A stretch of 64,000 nucleotides of DNA from Phenylobacterium sp. LH3H17 (GCF_024298925.1 NZ_CP101283.1:992001-1056000), one strand, 5' to 3'; counted from the first letter of the stretch, positions 1 to 8,172 are shown. The notes: generated from the sequence alone by a model not told the origin. Program-made: numbers and translations.

Positions 1-360
1 GATGGCCACTTCTGGGCGAACGCGACCTTGAACGGCGTCACGCGGCGCATGCTCATCGACAGCGGCGCGACGGTTTCCGCGCTCTCGTCGGCAACCGCGA
101 CCGAGGCGGGCGTCAAGCCGGACGACGCCCTGGTTCCGGTCAGGGTGCGAACGGCCAGCGGCCTCGTCGAGGCCAGGATCGCGACGCTTGAAACCCTCTC
201 CCTGGGCCCGCTTGAGGCCCGGGACCTGAAGGTGGTCGTCTCACCCGGCCTGCAGGGGGTGGACGTCCTGGGCATGAATTTCCTCTCCGAGCTCGGATCG
301 TGGCGGGTGGAGGGGCGCACCCTCATCCTGACCCCGCCCGCCGCGTCGCCGGAACCCTGA
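1..360 (+). CDS. Retropepsin-like aspartic protease, C-terminal part (5' end outside window)
   Basis: The reading frame is open from base 1, and the residues before the first possible start (DGHFWANATL at the edge) belong to the family's conserved lead-in, so the gene begins upstream of the window. The motif LIDSGATVSALS is the catalytic D-S/T-G-A signature of single-domain, clan AA retroviral-type aspartic proteases found in proteobacteria, often membrane anchored through an N-terminal segment that is not visible here. A hydrophobic VLGMNFLSEL stretch followed by GRTLILTP near the C-terminus matches the family's second half. Such enzymes act as dimers, so one DSG motif per chain is expected. 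The substrate is unknown. The family call is confident, the role is not. Confidence 0.8.
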   Translation, partial: DGHFWANATLNGVTRRMLIDSGATVSALSSATATEAGVKPDDALVPVRVRTASGLVEARIATLETLSLGPLEARDLKVVVSPGLQGVDVLGMNFLSELGSWRVEGRTLILTPPAASPEP

Positions 361-462
361 ACCCGGCGGGTGGGCCGTCTGCTGTCGGTTTGGGCGCGAA
401 GGCGAGACTGTCCGACGGCCCGGATGATGGTGTTCTGAAGGCCTGAGGCCCTGGTCGCGGGC

Positions 463-624
463 CTAGGCCGCGCGGCGCGCCTGCTCCAACTTCAGCGCCT
501 TGGCTTCCTCCGCCCGCCAGTAGCGGGCTTGCTCCGTAAGCCGGTCGCGGTCGGGTCGGTAGCTGACGATCTTGATCATCAGTTCCAGTTCTTCGGCCTT
601 GAGGCAGCATTCGGCGGCGGACAT
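463..624 (-). CDS. Small AEEC-type protein (53 aa)
   Basis: This short minus-strand frame begins MSAAECCLKAEELELM and ends KALKLEQARRAA. The pattern (S/T)AxEC-LxKAxELE followed by a helix with YWRAEEAKAL resembles the small, charged, helical proteins common in Caulobacterales and Rhizobiales genomes (AEECLxKA-E...WRxAAEMA). It is predicted to be one or two amphipathic helices with no signal peptide or membrane segment. An in-frame ATG four codons upstream (at 636) is an alternative start; neither start has a strong ribosome site. Function unknown. Its amino-acid pattern, rather than length, argues that it is real. Confidence 0.5.
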   Translation of the reverse strand: MSAAECCLKAEELELMIKIVSYRPDRDRLTEQARYWRAEEAKALKLEQARRAA

Positions 625-690
625 GGCGCTAACCATGCCATCGAAAGTGCTAAGATTACGTTGGTTTGCGAACGATTGGCGCTGGGGCCG

Positions 691-763
691 GAAGCCCCGC
701 GCGGCGGGCGTTTTGCGAGGCGGGCTCGGAGAAGAGCCGGGTTGCGGGGACTGGCTGGCGGTG
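691..763 (-). repeat. tRNA 3'-flank repeat, copy 1
   Basis: This stretch matches 4662-4733. The 35 bases around the text TCGGAGAAGAGCC and GGTTGCGGGGACTGGCTGGC differ at about one position, and both copies begin with a GAAGCCCCGC hairpin that reads as a terminator on the minus strand. In the second copy the repeat abuts the CCA end of a tRNA-Arg 3' half. Here the similarity stops at the CCGCCA equivalent and no tRNA body follows. It is probably a remnant of a tRNA 3' flank duplicated by element integration. Confidence 0.6.
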
Positions 764-831
764 CTGTCAGTCCAACGGCAACTTGTCTCCAGTTGACGCA
801 GTGAGGGCAGGGGAGGCCAGGTTTTAGCCCA

Positions 832-1053
832 TCACCGCGCGCCACTCAGCCAGGGCGGCTGAGCGTCGTTTGCGGTAGAGGTCTCGGCTGATGAGGTGCG
901 CTCCTGGTTGAAGTGGTTATGGACCGTGCCGTGCACGGCAGCGAATTTCTGGAGCGTCTTCATCCTCCGAAATCGCTCCATGGCCCGCTCTCGTCGTCGG
1001 AACGGCTGGTTTGAGTTCTCCGCCCGGTTGTTGAGCCAGCGGCCCACCTCCTG
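832..1053 (-). pseudogene. IS6-family transposase, C-terminal fragment
   Basis: The minus-strand frame reads VGRWLNNRAENSNQPFRR, then RERAMERFRRMKTLQKFAAVHG and VHNHFNQER. This is the hallmark C-terminal end of IS6/IS26-type DDE transposases (N-NRAENSHQP-RRRER-M-RF, then a phenylalanine-rich tail). The N-terminal zinc-finger/HTH and the first catalytic residues are missing upstream, so it cannot be active. A near-identical 45-50-bp piece recurs at about 2222-2272 on the same strand, and the SDR gene lies between the two. Confidence 0.8.
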
Positions 1054-1143
1054 ACTGTCGGTGCTGCCGATCTCTGCCCCCTGGCGCACTCAAGCCGTAA
1101 AGCTGCTCCTCTTGAGACGCGGCTGCGGCGATGAGATCCGGCG

Positions 1144-2010
1144 TCAGTTAGATTGGCTCGCCATGAACGCGGCGAAGCGGTCCTGCCAATCCGGATGCCA
1201 GCGAGAGAGCGGAGGACGGTTTTCGATCGGGTCGCCAATGGCCCACGCCATCCGCTTCTCGTCGGTCTCACGCGACACATCGTTGTCGGGGCAGAGGATA
1301 TAGAAATCGCCTCGCCCGAGGCTCTCCAGCATGAACTCGATCACCTGGTCGGCCGTCCAGGCGGCGGCCGGCTTCTGAGTGACGAGGCCTCCGCCGGTCA
1401 TGCCGGTGAAGGTGAAGCCGGGGATCAAGAGGTGGGCGCTGATGCGGCATCCGGCTGTGTTGCGTAATTCATGCTGCATCGCTTCAGTGTACGCCTTCAC
1501 GGCGGCTTTCGAGACGTTATAGGCCGGGTTGCCTGGCGGGGTGGTGATGCCTTGCTTTGAGCCGGTGGCGATCACGTATCCAGCGCGACCACTTTCTATC
1601 ATGGCGGGCAGGAAGGCTTGCGCCCCGTTCAGCACGCCCCAGAAGTTGACCTCCATCAAAGCGCGCCAAGCGTCTTGGTTCTGCCAGGTGACGCCTGGGT
1701 TGGCGCCGGTTCCGGCATTCAGCATCAGCACCCCGACATCGCCGAAGTGGCTGTGTGTCAGGTCCCTCAGTCGCTCGAGGTCGGAAGGCTTTGACACATC
1801 AGTTGGCACGGCGGCGACGCGCCCCCCTGCCTCGCGAATAGAAGTCTCCGCAGCCCGCAATTTCTCGCCGGACTGATCGGCCAGGACGACGGGAAGTCCG
1901 AGGGCCGCAAAGCGCCGTGCGGCCGCTAGGCCGATGCCGCTCGCGGCGCCGGTGATCACCACGGCTCCGCCGTCTGCGATCGGGAGGAGGTTCTGGAACG
2001 TTTGGCTCAT
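1144..2010 (-). CDS. SDR family NAD(P)-dependent oxidoreductase
   Basis: This classical short-chain dehydrogenase/reductase has 288 aa, slightly longer than the usual 250-270. The cofactor motif TGAASGIG lies near residue 20 after an ITGAASGIGLAAARRFA Rossmann start, LNAG is the NxAG structural motif, and YNVSK is the catalytic YxxxK pair, preceded by the ATGSKQG serine strand. It has no signal peptide and is cytosolic. It stands alone between two IS6 transposase fragments, so it may have arrived with, or been carried by, a composite element. The substrate cannot be read from sequence. The SDR family call is firm. Confidence 0.88.
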   Translation of the reverse strand: MSQTFQNLLPIADGGAVVITGAASGIGLAAARRFAALGLPVVLADQSGEKLRAAETSIREAGGRVAAVPTDVSKPSDLERLRDLTHSHFGDVGVLMLNAGTGANPGVTWQNQDAWRALMEVNFWGVLNGAQAFLPAMIESGRAGYVIATGSKQGITTPPGNPAYNVSKAAVKAYTEAMQHELRNTAGCRISAHLLIPGFTFTGMTGGGLVTQKPAAAWTADQVIEFMLESLGRGDFYILCPDNDVSRETDEKRMAWAIGDPIENRPPLSRWHPDWQDRFAAFMASQSN

Positions 2011-2219
2011 GACGGGACCATAGCGCCATCTGCAGGGGCCGCCTCCCTCAAATGGGTGCTCAGACCCTCGCGATCCGATTGGGAATGTCGCGTTGCTGGA
2101 GCGGAGGGAATGTAAGCTCCTGGAGCATCCCGGACCCGATCACCAACTGCTTTCCCTACGCATCCGCTCGCGGATCTCATCCCCAGCCTGGACCGTGAAC
2201 TCTTCCACCAGGGACTTGT

Positions 2220-2300
2220 CGCGTGGACGGCAGCGAATTTCTGGACTGTCTTCATCCTCCGAAATCGCTCCACCGTCCGCTTCCCGCGTCTTGGCGACGT
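2220..2300 (-). pseudogene. IS6-family transposase fragment (second copy)
   Basis: On the minus strand the frame reads KRTVERFRRMKTVQKFAAVHA, matching the first fragment (ERAMERFRRMKTLQKFAAVHG) at protein and DNA level for about 50 bp. After this the frame loses similarity. It forms a direct repeat with 931-981, bracketing the SDR gene. It is a dead remnant. Confidence 0.7.
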
Positions 2301-2304
2301 AGGA

Positions 2305-2400
2305 TTCTAACACTTCGCCTACTGGCGCAGCGTAGCATCGAGGTCAGCTTCGAGACGGTCCGGTGCTGGACGCTGAAGTTCCGTCGAAAGTTTGCGGCGC
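2305..2400 (+). pseudogene. IS6-family transposase fragment, N-terminal part
   Basis: The plus-strand frame gives LLAQRSIEVSFETVRCWTLKF, matching the LLAERGIxVSYETVRRWxxKFGP segment that follows the HTH in IS6-type transposases. Only about 30 residues remain, oriented opposite to the neighbouring C-terminal fragment at 2220-2300. This shows that at least two insertion or deletion events occurred here. It ends about 30 bases before the patatin gene. Confidence 0.6.
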
Positions 2401-2433
2401 CATGGTGCCGCTGACCCATTGATGAAATGATCG

Positions 2434-4149
2434 GTGGGTCCGTACGTCAAATCTTGGATCTCCCGGCCGATGCCGCCCGAAGCCCTCGAAGATGTCTTCG
2501 CCGCTGAGGCCTCGCTGATGTCGCTGGCGGGTGGGACGCAGCTCGTGGCCGCGGGCGAAACAGCTCAGGCGCTTTACAGGCTTACGGTCGGACGCCTCGC
2601 CGAGGTCGAACCGACGGCCGGCGGCGGCGGCGGGCGTCTCTTGGCGGTGCATCGGCCCGGCGCCCTCATCGGCGGGGCCCAGCTTCTGGGGGATGGCCGC
2701 CACGCGACAACGGTGACCGCCCTGCGCGACTCCGAGCTACAGGCGATCCCGGCCGAACGCGCCCAAGCCCTGCTGCGGGACCGACCCGCCTTCCTTGAGG
2801 AGGTGGCCCGAGCCGCGCTGACGCGCATGAGGACGTCCGAACCTGGCGACCGGCGCAAGAGCTCCATCCTGGGGTTCGTGGCGGTCTGCGACAGTGTCGA
2901 CATGCGCGATCTCGCCGAACGCCTGGCCGTGGCGATGCGCGCCCTGGGCGCCGAAGTCGCGGTTCTGGGCGCCGAGGCGGAAGACAGCGAGGCGTCCTAT
3001 CTCCAGGCCCTGGAGATGGAAAACGATTTTATCCTGATGGCCGCCGAGCACCGGAACGCCGATTTCACGTCCTACTGCAGCCGTCAGATCGACCGACTGA
3101 TCCTCGTGGCGGGCGCCGAGACGCCCCTGCCCGAGGGGCCTATCCCGTTTGTGACGGCGGCGATCCGCAACCAGCGCCTGCTCGATGTCATCCTCGTCCA
3201 GCCAGCTGGCGCGCGGCGCCCTCGCAATTCAGACCGTTGGCTCGACGCGGCGCCTGCCTCCCGGTTGTTCCAAATCCGGGCCGGCGACGAGGCAGACGTG
3301 GCGCGTCTGGCGCGCATCTACACCGGCAACTCGATCGGACTGGCGCTGTCAGGAGGCGGCGCGAGGGCTTACGCCCATGTCGGCGTCGCCCGGGCGCTGG
3401 CGGAGCTGCGCGTGCCCATCGATTTCGTCGGCGGCACCTCCATGGGAGCCATTGTCGCCGCGGGCGTGGCCATGGGCTGGGACGACGCCGAGATGGACCG
3501 GCGCATCCGTGAGGCGTTCGTGGACTCCAGTCCCCTGTCGGATATCGCCTTCCCCATCCTGGCCCTGACCCGCGGGCGCATGGTGGATCACCGCCTGAAG
3601 ACCCACTTCGCCGACGTCCAGATCAGCGACCTGTGGCGGCCCTTCACCTGCGTGTCCACCGATCTGACCGTCGGCGGCGCACGCATTCACCGCCGGGGAT
3701 CGCTTCGCCGCGCCCTGCGAGCGTCCCTGTCCCTGCCCGGCATACTGCCGCCGGTGGTGGAGAAGGGTCATGTGCTGGTGGACGGCTCGCTGGTGCGCAA
3801 CCTGCCAGTGGATCTCGTCCGCGAACAGCACGACGGGGTGACGATCGGGGTCGACGTAGCCAGCGCCGATGGGCTGAAGGCGGGCGACCTGAGACTCCAG
3901 CCTCCCGGCTGGCGCTGGTTCGCTTCAGGGGCCTGGCTCAGGGGCCCCCCGATCGTCTCCGTGCTGATCCGCTCGGCCACCCTGCCGAGCGTCGCGAGCA
4001 TGGCCCTCACGCGTGACGACCTGTTTGTGATCGCCCCAGAGGTCGAAGATATCGGGCTTCAGGACTGGAAGACCTACGACACGGCCGTATCGGCCGGCTA
4101 TGAGGCTGCAATGGCTGTTGCCGATCAACTGTCGGCATTGAGGCGTTGA
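2434..4149 (+). CDS. Patatin-like phospholipase with cyclic-nucleotide-binding-type N-terminal domain
   Basis: This is a 571-aa protein of the NTE/RssA class. An N-terminal cNMP-binding beta-barrel fold (about residues 20-110: GGTQLVAAGETAQALYRLTVGRL) is followed by a linker domain and a patatin hydrolase domain (about 295-560). The catalytic signs are the oxyanion loop GGGARAYAH, the nucleophile elbow GGTSMGA (Ser near 336) and the aspartate of VDGSLVRN (near 450), which has DGS where many have DGG. It is a serine/aspartate-dyad lipid acyl hydrolase, probably at the inner membrane. The GTG start used here gives 571 aa; ATG at 2470 is a good alternative, and the 5' end abuts IS6 debris, so the native start could have been altered. 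Confidence 0.85.
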   Translation: MGPYVKSWISRPMPPEALEDVFAAEASLMSLAGGTQLVAAGETAQALYRLTVGRLAEVEPTAGGGGGRLLAVHRPGALIGGAQLLGDGRHATTVTALRDSELQAIPAERAQALLRDRPAFLEEVARAALTRMRTSEPGDRRKSSILGFVAVCDSVDMRDLAERLAVAMRALGAEVAVLGAEAEDSEASYLQALEMENDFILMAAEHRNADFTSYCSRQIDRLILVAGAETPLPEGPIPFVTAAIRNQRLLDVILVQPAGARRPRNSDRWLDAAPASRLFQIRAGDEADVARLARIYTGNSIGLALSGGGARAYAHVGVARALAELRVPIDFVGGTSMGAIVAAGVAMGWDDAEMDRRIREAFVDSSPLSDIAFPILALTRGRMVDHRLKTHFADVQISDLWRPFTCVSTDLTVGGARIHRRGSLRRALRASLSLPGILPPVVEKGHVLVDGSLVRNLPVDLVREQHDGVTIGVDVASADGLKAGDLRLQPPGWRWFASGAWLRGPPIVSVLIRSATLPSVASMALTRDDLFVIAPEVEDIGLQDWKTYDTAVSAGYEAAMAVADQLSALRR

Positions 4150-4190
4150 TTTAATACGAGTAGTTTGAATTCCGAAACTTCGATAGCGCG

Positions 4191-4331
4191 CTGATGGCGC
4201 CGGGAATCCAGTAGCGAATCCTGGTCGGCGAACAGCCTTCGGGCCTGACCCTTCGTAACGCTCTCAAGACGCCGATGCCGTTGGCCTGGGCCGACCAAAT
4301 GGTCTGGCTGGAGCGCATCTCGCGCGGATGA
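4191..4331 (+). pseudogene. Serine-recombinase C-terminal remnant, copy 1
   Basis: Read in one frame, this stretch gives LMAPGIQ, a stop, RILVGEQPSGLTLRNALK and TPMPLAWADQ. The pattern LAPxIxxxILxGxQPxxLTxxxLxxxxPLAWADQ is the typical end of large serine recombinases/resolvases of alphaproteobacterial elements. An in-frame TAG and the missing catalytic domain make it a pseudogene. A second, frameshifted copy of the same end is at about 13036-13167, with strong DNA identity. Confidence 0.65.
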
Positions 4332-4530
4332 ACTGCTGAGCAGCTGGCCATATTCGGCAGTTGCGGGATCCCTGTTTTGCGCGCGCTCTATCCCTGATCC
4401 TTGTGCATGGTTTCCCTGTTACTCATTCGGCGGATTCGCTGACCAATCAGCGAAAAACACTCAATAGATCCGTTTGTTACGCTCAATCACCTCGAAGTCT
4501 GGGTGCAAACACGCCCGGACAACGAAGGAA

Positions 4531-4559
4531 TTTCCCTGTTGCGCCGGATAACAGGGAAA
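4531..4559. repeat. Inverted repeat TTTCCCTGTT / AACAGGGAAA
   Basis: A perfect 10-bp inverted repeat with a 9-base spacer. Another TTTCCCTGTT occurs a little upstream, near 4411. Similar CCCTGTT/AACAGGG repeats are often seen just downstream of recombinase genes of this type, which fits the recombinase remnant at 4191-4331. It could be a terminator hairpin or a recombination-site relic; no T-run follows. Confidence 0.4.
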
Positions 4560-4661
4560 CCGTCACCGTTTCTGATGCGAGGAGACAGGGCGCGGAAAGG
4601 GGGCCGTTTGGGCCGCATTTGGGCCCCCAGAGACCAAGGCGAATGACGGATGGGGCCCTCG

Positions 4662-4733
4662 GAAGCCCCGCACGACGGGGGCTTCGTGGCGCACACTCGG
4701 AGAAGAGCCCGGTTGCGGGGACTGGCTGGCGGC
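4662..4733 (-). repeat. tRNA 3'-flank repeat, copy 2, with terminator hairpin
   Basis: This matches 691-763. On the minus strand it follows directly after the CCA end of the tRNA-Arg 3' half. The outer part, GAAGCCCC...GGGGCTTC (4662-4685), is a strong hairpin that would act as the terminator of the tRNA transcript. The repeat shows which DNA normally lies downstream of the parental tRNA gene. Confidence 0.6.
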
Positions 4734-4771
4734 CCGGAAGGGACTCGAACCCCTGACCTTCGCTTTAGGAA
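4727..4771 (-). other. tRNA-Arg(CCT)-type 3' half, probable integration (att) site
   Basis: The minus strand reads from an anticodon loop TTCCTAA through AGCGA (3' anticodon stem), AGGTC (variable loop), AGGGG-TTCGAGT-CCCTT (complete T arm) and CCGGGCC-G-CCA (3' acceptor strand, discriminator and CCA). The 5' half of a tRNA is absent: similarity stops inside the anticodon loop. That break point is a classical crossover site for tyrosine integrases, and an integrase gene begins 159 bases away. It is not a functional tRNA. Confidence 0.7.
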
Positions 4772-4929
4772 CTCAATAATTACTGTTTCAAACCTTTTCA
4801 GGCGTGTTCAGTTTGTTCTAAATTCGAGGTTAGACAGCGGTTTGGAGTTTCACTAATCTCCATCTATATTCAGGTAGCGTCGTCGCGGCGGGACCTATTT
4901 GTGACCTGGCGCGACCCCCAAAAACGGAG

Positions 4930-6321
4930 ATGTCGGTGGCAAGTTCGTTGACGGCTCGCTTCTGTGACAGCGTGAAGCCAACGCCTGGCAGGCAGATCGA
5001 CCACCTCGACGCCGACGTCCCCGGCCTGGCGCTCAGGGTTTCGGCGCGAGGCCGGAAGGTCTGGACTTTCAGGTATAGGAACAGCGCGGCTAAGCAGTGC
5101 CGCATCAACATAGGGGTCTTCAGCGACAGCCTCGGCCTGGCCGAGGCGCGGATGCGCGCTCGCAGGTTGCAGACCCTGGTGGACGACGGGGTTGATCCGG
5201 CTTCGGAGCGGCGCATCGCGAAGTCCCGCGAGCGCGACCGGGAGATCGCGACCTTCGAGGATCTCGCCATGGCCTACTTCGCGGCCTGCGAGCAGGGTCT
5301 CTGGACGCCCAAGGGCAAGGTGAAGCGGAAGCGGAGTCTTGACGACGAACGCAACGTCTATCGCCTGCACGTCAAATCTCATCTGGGCAGACTGCCCCTG
5401 AGGGAGGTGACGCGCTCGTTGGTGAAGCGGCGGCTCAGGGAGATGTACCTCGACGGCATCGGCGCGCAGACGAACAAGGCGCACCAGATGATCCGCGCGA
5501 CCTTCTCCTTCGCCATCGCCGAGGAGATCGAGCCGGACATCATTCTCTACAATCCGGGGATGGGATTTGGCCGGGTCGCGCCGATCAATCCGCGGATGCG
5601 CACGCTCAAGGACGAAGAGTGGCGCACCTTCTGGCGCGCGCTCGACGAAATGCAGGGCGGCGGCGAGATCGTGTCTTCCGCGGGTCTGCGGGTCTGCATG
5701 GGCCCGCACATGGCGATCGTCCTCAAGCTCTGCAGCTTTCTTCTCCAGCGCAAGGGGGAGATCATCGGGATGCGGCGCTCGGAGCTCGACCTCGACCAGG
5801 GCGTCTGGATTGTTCCGCCTGAACGAATGAAGGGCGGCCGGCTCCATCTGGTGCCGCTGTCGGAGCGTGCGATCGCCCTCATCAAGGAAGCGATCGCGCT
5901 CAATGGCGATCTGGAGACCGACTGCGTGTTTCCCAATCCGCGCGACCCATCGATGTCGATGCGGTCCGACAGCGTCTCCCACGCCATGCGTCTGCTGAAC
6001 CAGGTGATCGGGATCAAGGACGCCACGCCGCACGATCTTCGGCGGACGGGATCGACCGCCATGACCAGCGAGCGGCTCGAAATCTCCCCGCTGATCCGTA
6101 GCAAGGTGCTGGGGCACGCCTTCGACACGGGAGGCGGCGCTGCGGTGACCAGCCTGCACTATGACGCGAACTCCTACGCCCGGGCGAAGCGGCTGGCGCT
6201 CGCGGCATGGCAGGAGCTGCTGGTGCAGATCATCAGCGGGAAGGCGTCGCCCGTCAGCGCGCTTGAGCTGCTTGAGGAGCGCCAGTTGGTGCGCATGCTT
6301 GATTGGCGAAGAGCGGGTTAA
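4930..6321 (+). CDS. P4-type tyrosine integrase
   Basis: This 463-aa protein is normal for the family. It has an N-terminal arm-binding domain of the DUF4102 type (LTARFCDSVKPTPGRQ...LALRVSARGRKVWTFRYR), a core-binding domain (about 110-215) and a catalytic domain. The catalytic residues are visible: R274 in LQRKGEI, the HDLRR box (H368, R371), H396 in VLGHAF and the nucleophile Y411 in LHYDANSY. It catalyses site-specific insertion of a genomic island, usually at a tRNA 3' end. Its start lies next to a tRNA-Arg 3' half and its end next to a tRNA-Gly-type 3' half. Intact by reading frame. Confidence 0.92.
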   Translation: MSVASSLTARFCDSVKPTPGRQIDHLDADVPGLALRVSARGRKVWTFRYRNSAAKQCRINIGVFSDSLGLAEARMRARRLQTLVDDGVDPASERRIAKSRERDREIATFEDLAMAYFAACEQGLWTPKGKVKRKRSLDDERNVYRLHVKSHLGRLPLREVTRSLVKRRLREMYLDGIGAQTNKAHQMIRATFSFAIAEEIEPDIILYNPGMGFGRVAPINPRMRTLKDEEWRTFWRALDEMQGGGEIVSSAGLRVCMGPHMAIVLKLCSFLLQRKGEIIGMRRSELDLDQGVWIVPPERMKGGRLHLVPLSERAIALIKEAIALNGDLETDCVFPNPRDPSMSMRSDSVSHAMRLLNQVIGIKDATPHDLRRTGSTAMTSERLEISPLIRSKVLGHAFDTGGGAAVTSLHYDANSYARAKRLALAAWQELLVQIISGKASPVSALELLEERQLVRMLDWRRAG

Positions 6322-6380
6322 GCTCGGAGCAGAGCAGGGCCCTGGGCCTCGCCAAGGTTCGCGTAGCACGAGAGGCCTCT

Positions 6381-6419
6381 TCAGCTTCCCAAGCTGAATG
6401 TCGTGGGTTCGAATCCCAT
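6381..6419 (+). other. tRNA-Gly(CCC)-like 3' half (att-type remnant)
   Basis: The sequence TCAGC-TTCCCAA-GCTGA forms an anticodon arm with a CCC anticodon. It is followed by ATGTC and a T arm, GTGGG-TTCGAAT-CCCAT. No canonical D arm precedes it, and the bases after CCCAT (CGAATCAAAC) do not give a CCA-ended acceptor that pairs with nearby sequence. It looks like a tRNA piece left by integration or excision of an element, possibly the border of the island carrying the integrase. Not scored as a functional tRNA. Confidence 0.55.
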
Positions 6420-6540
6420 CGAATCAAACATAAGCGCTTCCGCCACGGCAACTGAGCTCGTCTGCCGGCGCCGCCGTCGAGCCTCCTTGATATTCCACCC
6501 GCCGCCGCCATCATCCGTTCGACAGGGCGTGGGGGCGTGG

Positions 6541-8172
6541 ATGCATCGTAAGTGGCTTTTCAGCGCGATGGGGTTTGTCCTGCTCGCGCTGTCCATTCCT
6601 GCCGCGGCCCAGATCGCTCCGGCGGGCGAGCCGGCGTCGGAGGCCGACGCCGCGCTCCTGAATTCCGACACCCTCGCGCGGTCCAGGGCGGTGGACGAGC
6701 GAAACGCGACGGCCCGGACGGCCAACGAGGCCGAGCTCAAGGCGTTCCAGGACAAGCAGGCGGCCTACCTGGCGGACGTCGCGAGGTCACGGGCGGCCGA
6801 CGAGGCCTATCGCCGCGAGAAGGCGGTCTACGAGGCCCGGCGGGCGGCGTGGGAAGCCCAGGTCAGGGGCGCCGCCGCGCCCCTTGGCTCCCGGACCTAT
6901 GTTCCGAAGGTTGTCGACGCCACACCGGTCGCCACAGCGGCCGCCTATGTCCCGCGCAAGAGCGACCCGACCCTTCCGGCGGAAGTTGCCGCCGTGCTGC
7001 CGCGGCTGGCCACGGTGCTGCTGCCGGCGCCGAACACCTTCGTGCAACTGGACACCCGCTATTTCCTCTGTGGCGAGGAGCTGCGGCTGGGCTTCCGTCT
7101 GAGAGACGGCTACCCCGAGGACGAGGTCCAGTTCGCCGGCGAGTTCACCCTCACGCGGGGCGCCATCACCACGTTCAAGGCTATGGCGCGGCGGCAGGCC
7201 GAGCCGTTGAGCTGCCGGGGCCAGACGGTCAAGGTGGGGTCGAAGGCCGAGTTCGAGAAACACCTCCTGCAGCACACCTTCCCGAACGGCGACGAGGTCT
7301 GGTCGGCCGTCGATATGTGGCAGCATCTGATGGAGACGCTCAGCTACGTCACCTTCCCGGCTCCGTGGCCTCAGAACTATGCCGGGCGCGATGCGGAGGT
7401 CTCCCGTGACGAGGCCCGGCGGCTCGCCGAGCGCGTGGCGCTGCTCGCGGCGGATCGTGCGGGACGGCCTGCGCCACCGGCAGCGCAGGCGCCGGTCACG
7501 AAGGACGACGATGGCCTGGACCGCCTGGCCCAGAGCATTGCCGCCCTGGGTGGCGCGTCGGCCGATCCGCCATCGGAGGACGCCGCGCCGCGGACCCAGA
7601 TGGTCGCGGCGGCGCGGGCGAGGCTCGCCGAACTCACCCAGGCGGTGGACATGGCGGCCTCGCCGGCGCCGCGCGGCTTCAACGACGGCGTCTACGCGAT
7701 CGATGGCGGCGGCTATTCGATCAGCGTCGCGGGCGAGGGCGACAGCTTGGTGGTGGTAGAGCCCAACAAGCGCTCGCAATACGTCCGCCAGCCGGACGGG
7801 ACCTACCATTTCTTCAACCCGAACACTGGGACCACCTTTGGCCTGAGGGTGGTGAGCGCCACGATGATCGAGGCGTTCCAACCGCTGCGCCCGGACAGAG
7901 CGCCGACGAGCCTCAGCCGCGTGGGCGGCCCCGGACCACCCGCTGTTGGTCCGGATCGCGCCATCGCGGAGAAGTATGCCGCGCTATCCAAGACCGACCC
8001 GGACGACGCCCAGACCTGGACCGCCTGCGCCGCGGCTGCGATGAAGCGCAGCGTCGCGACGCGGGCGGAGGCCGACGCCTACGGCGGAAAGGTCGCCGAG
8101 ATGCTGAAGACCATCCTCGTGGATCCCAACCGCTCTCCCTGCGAGGACGCCCTCCCAAGTTCGCTCTGGTGA
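6541..8172 (+). CDS. Secreted protein of unknown function
   Basis: The ATG at 6541 is chosen because it starts a clear signal peptide, MHRKWLFSAMGFVLLALSIP with an AAAQ cleavage site; the frame is open further upstream only through tRNA-like sequence. The mature 520-aa protein has an alanine/glutamate/arginine-rich helical segment (about residues 40-115), likely coiled coil, then a mixed region with aromatic patches (SYVTFPAPWPQNYAGR) and a C-terminal part with several cysteines. I do not recognise the family. It is probably periplasmic. It is monocistronic and sits next to the island border. Confidence 0.65.
   Translation: MHRKWLFSAMGFVLLALSIPAAAQIAPAGEPASEADAALLNSDTLARSRAVDERNATARTANEAELKAFQDKQAAYLADVARSRAADEAYRREKAVYEARRAAWEAQVRGAAAPLGSRTYVPKVVDATPVATAAAYVPRKSDPTLPAEVAAVLPRLATVLLPAPNTFVQLDTRYFLCGEELRLGFRLRDGYPEDEVQFAGEFTLTRGAITTFKAMARRQAEPLSCRGQTVKVGSKAEFEKHLLQHTFPNGDEVWSAVDMWQHLMETLSYVTFPAPWPQNYAGRDAEVSRDEARRLAERVALLAADRAGRPAPPAAQAPVTKDDDGLDRLAQSIAALGGASADPPSEDAAPRTQMVAAARARLAELTQAVDMAASPAPRGFNDGVYAIDGGGYSISVAGEGDSLVVVEPNKRSQYVRQPDGTYHFFNPNTGTTFGLRVVSATMIEAFQPLRPDRAPTSLSRVGGPGPPAVGPDRAIAEKYAALSKTDPDDAQTWTACAAAAMKRSVATRAEADAYGGKVAEMLKTILVDPNRSPCEDALPSSLW

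Noticed and set aside
4870..6369. 499-codon open frame antisense to the integrase
   Set aside because: Rich in Arg, His and Pro with no family pattern; it is the third-position shadow of the real integrase frame in GC-rich DNA.
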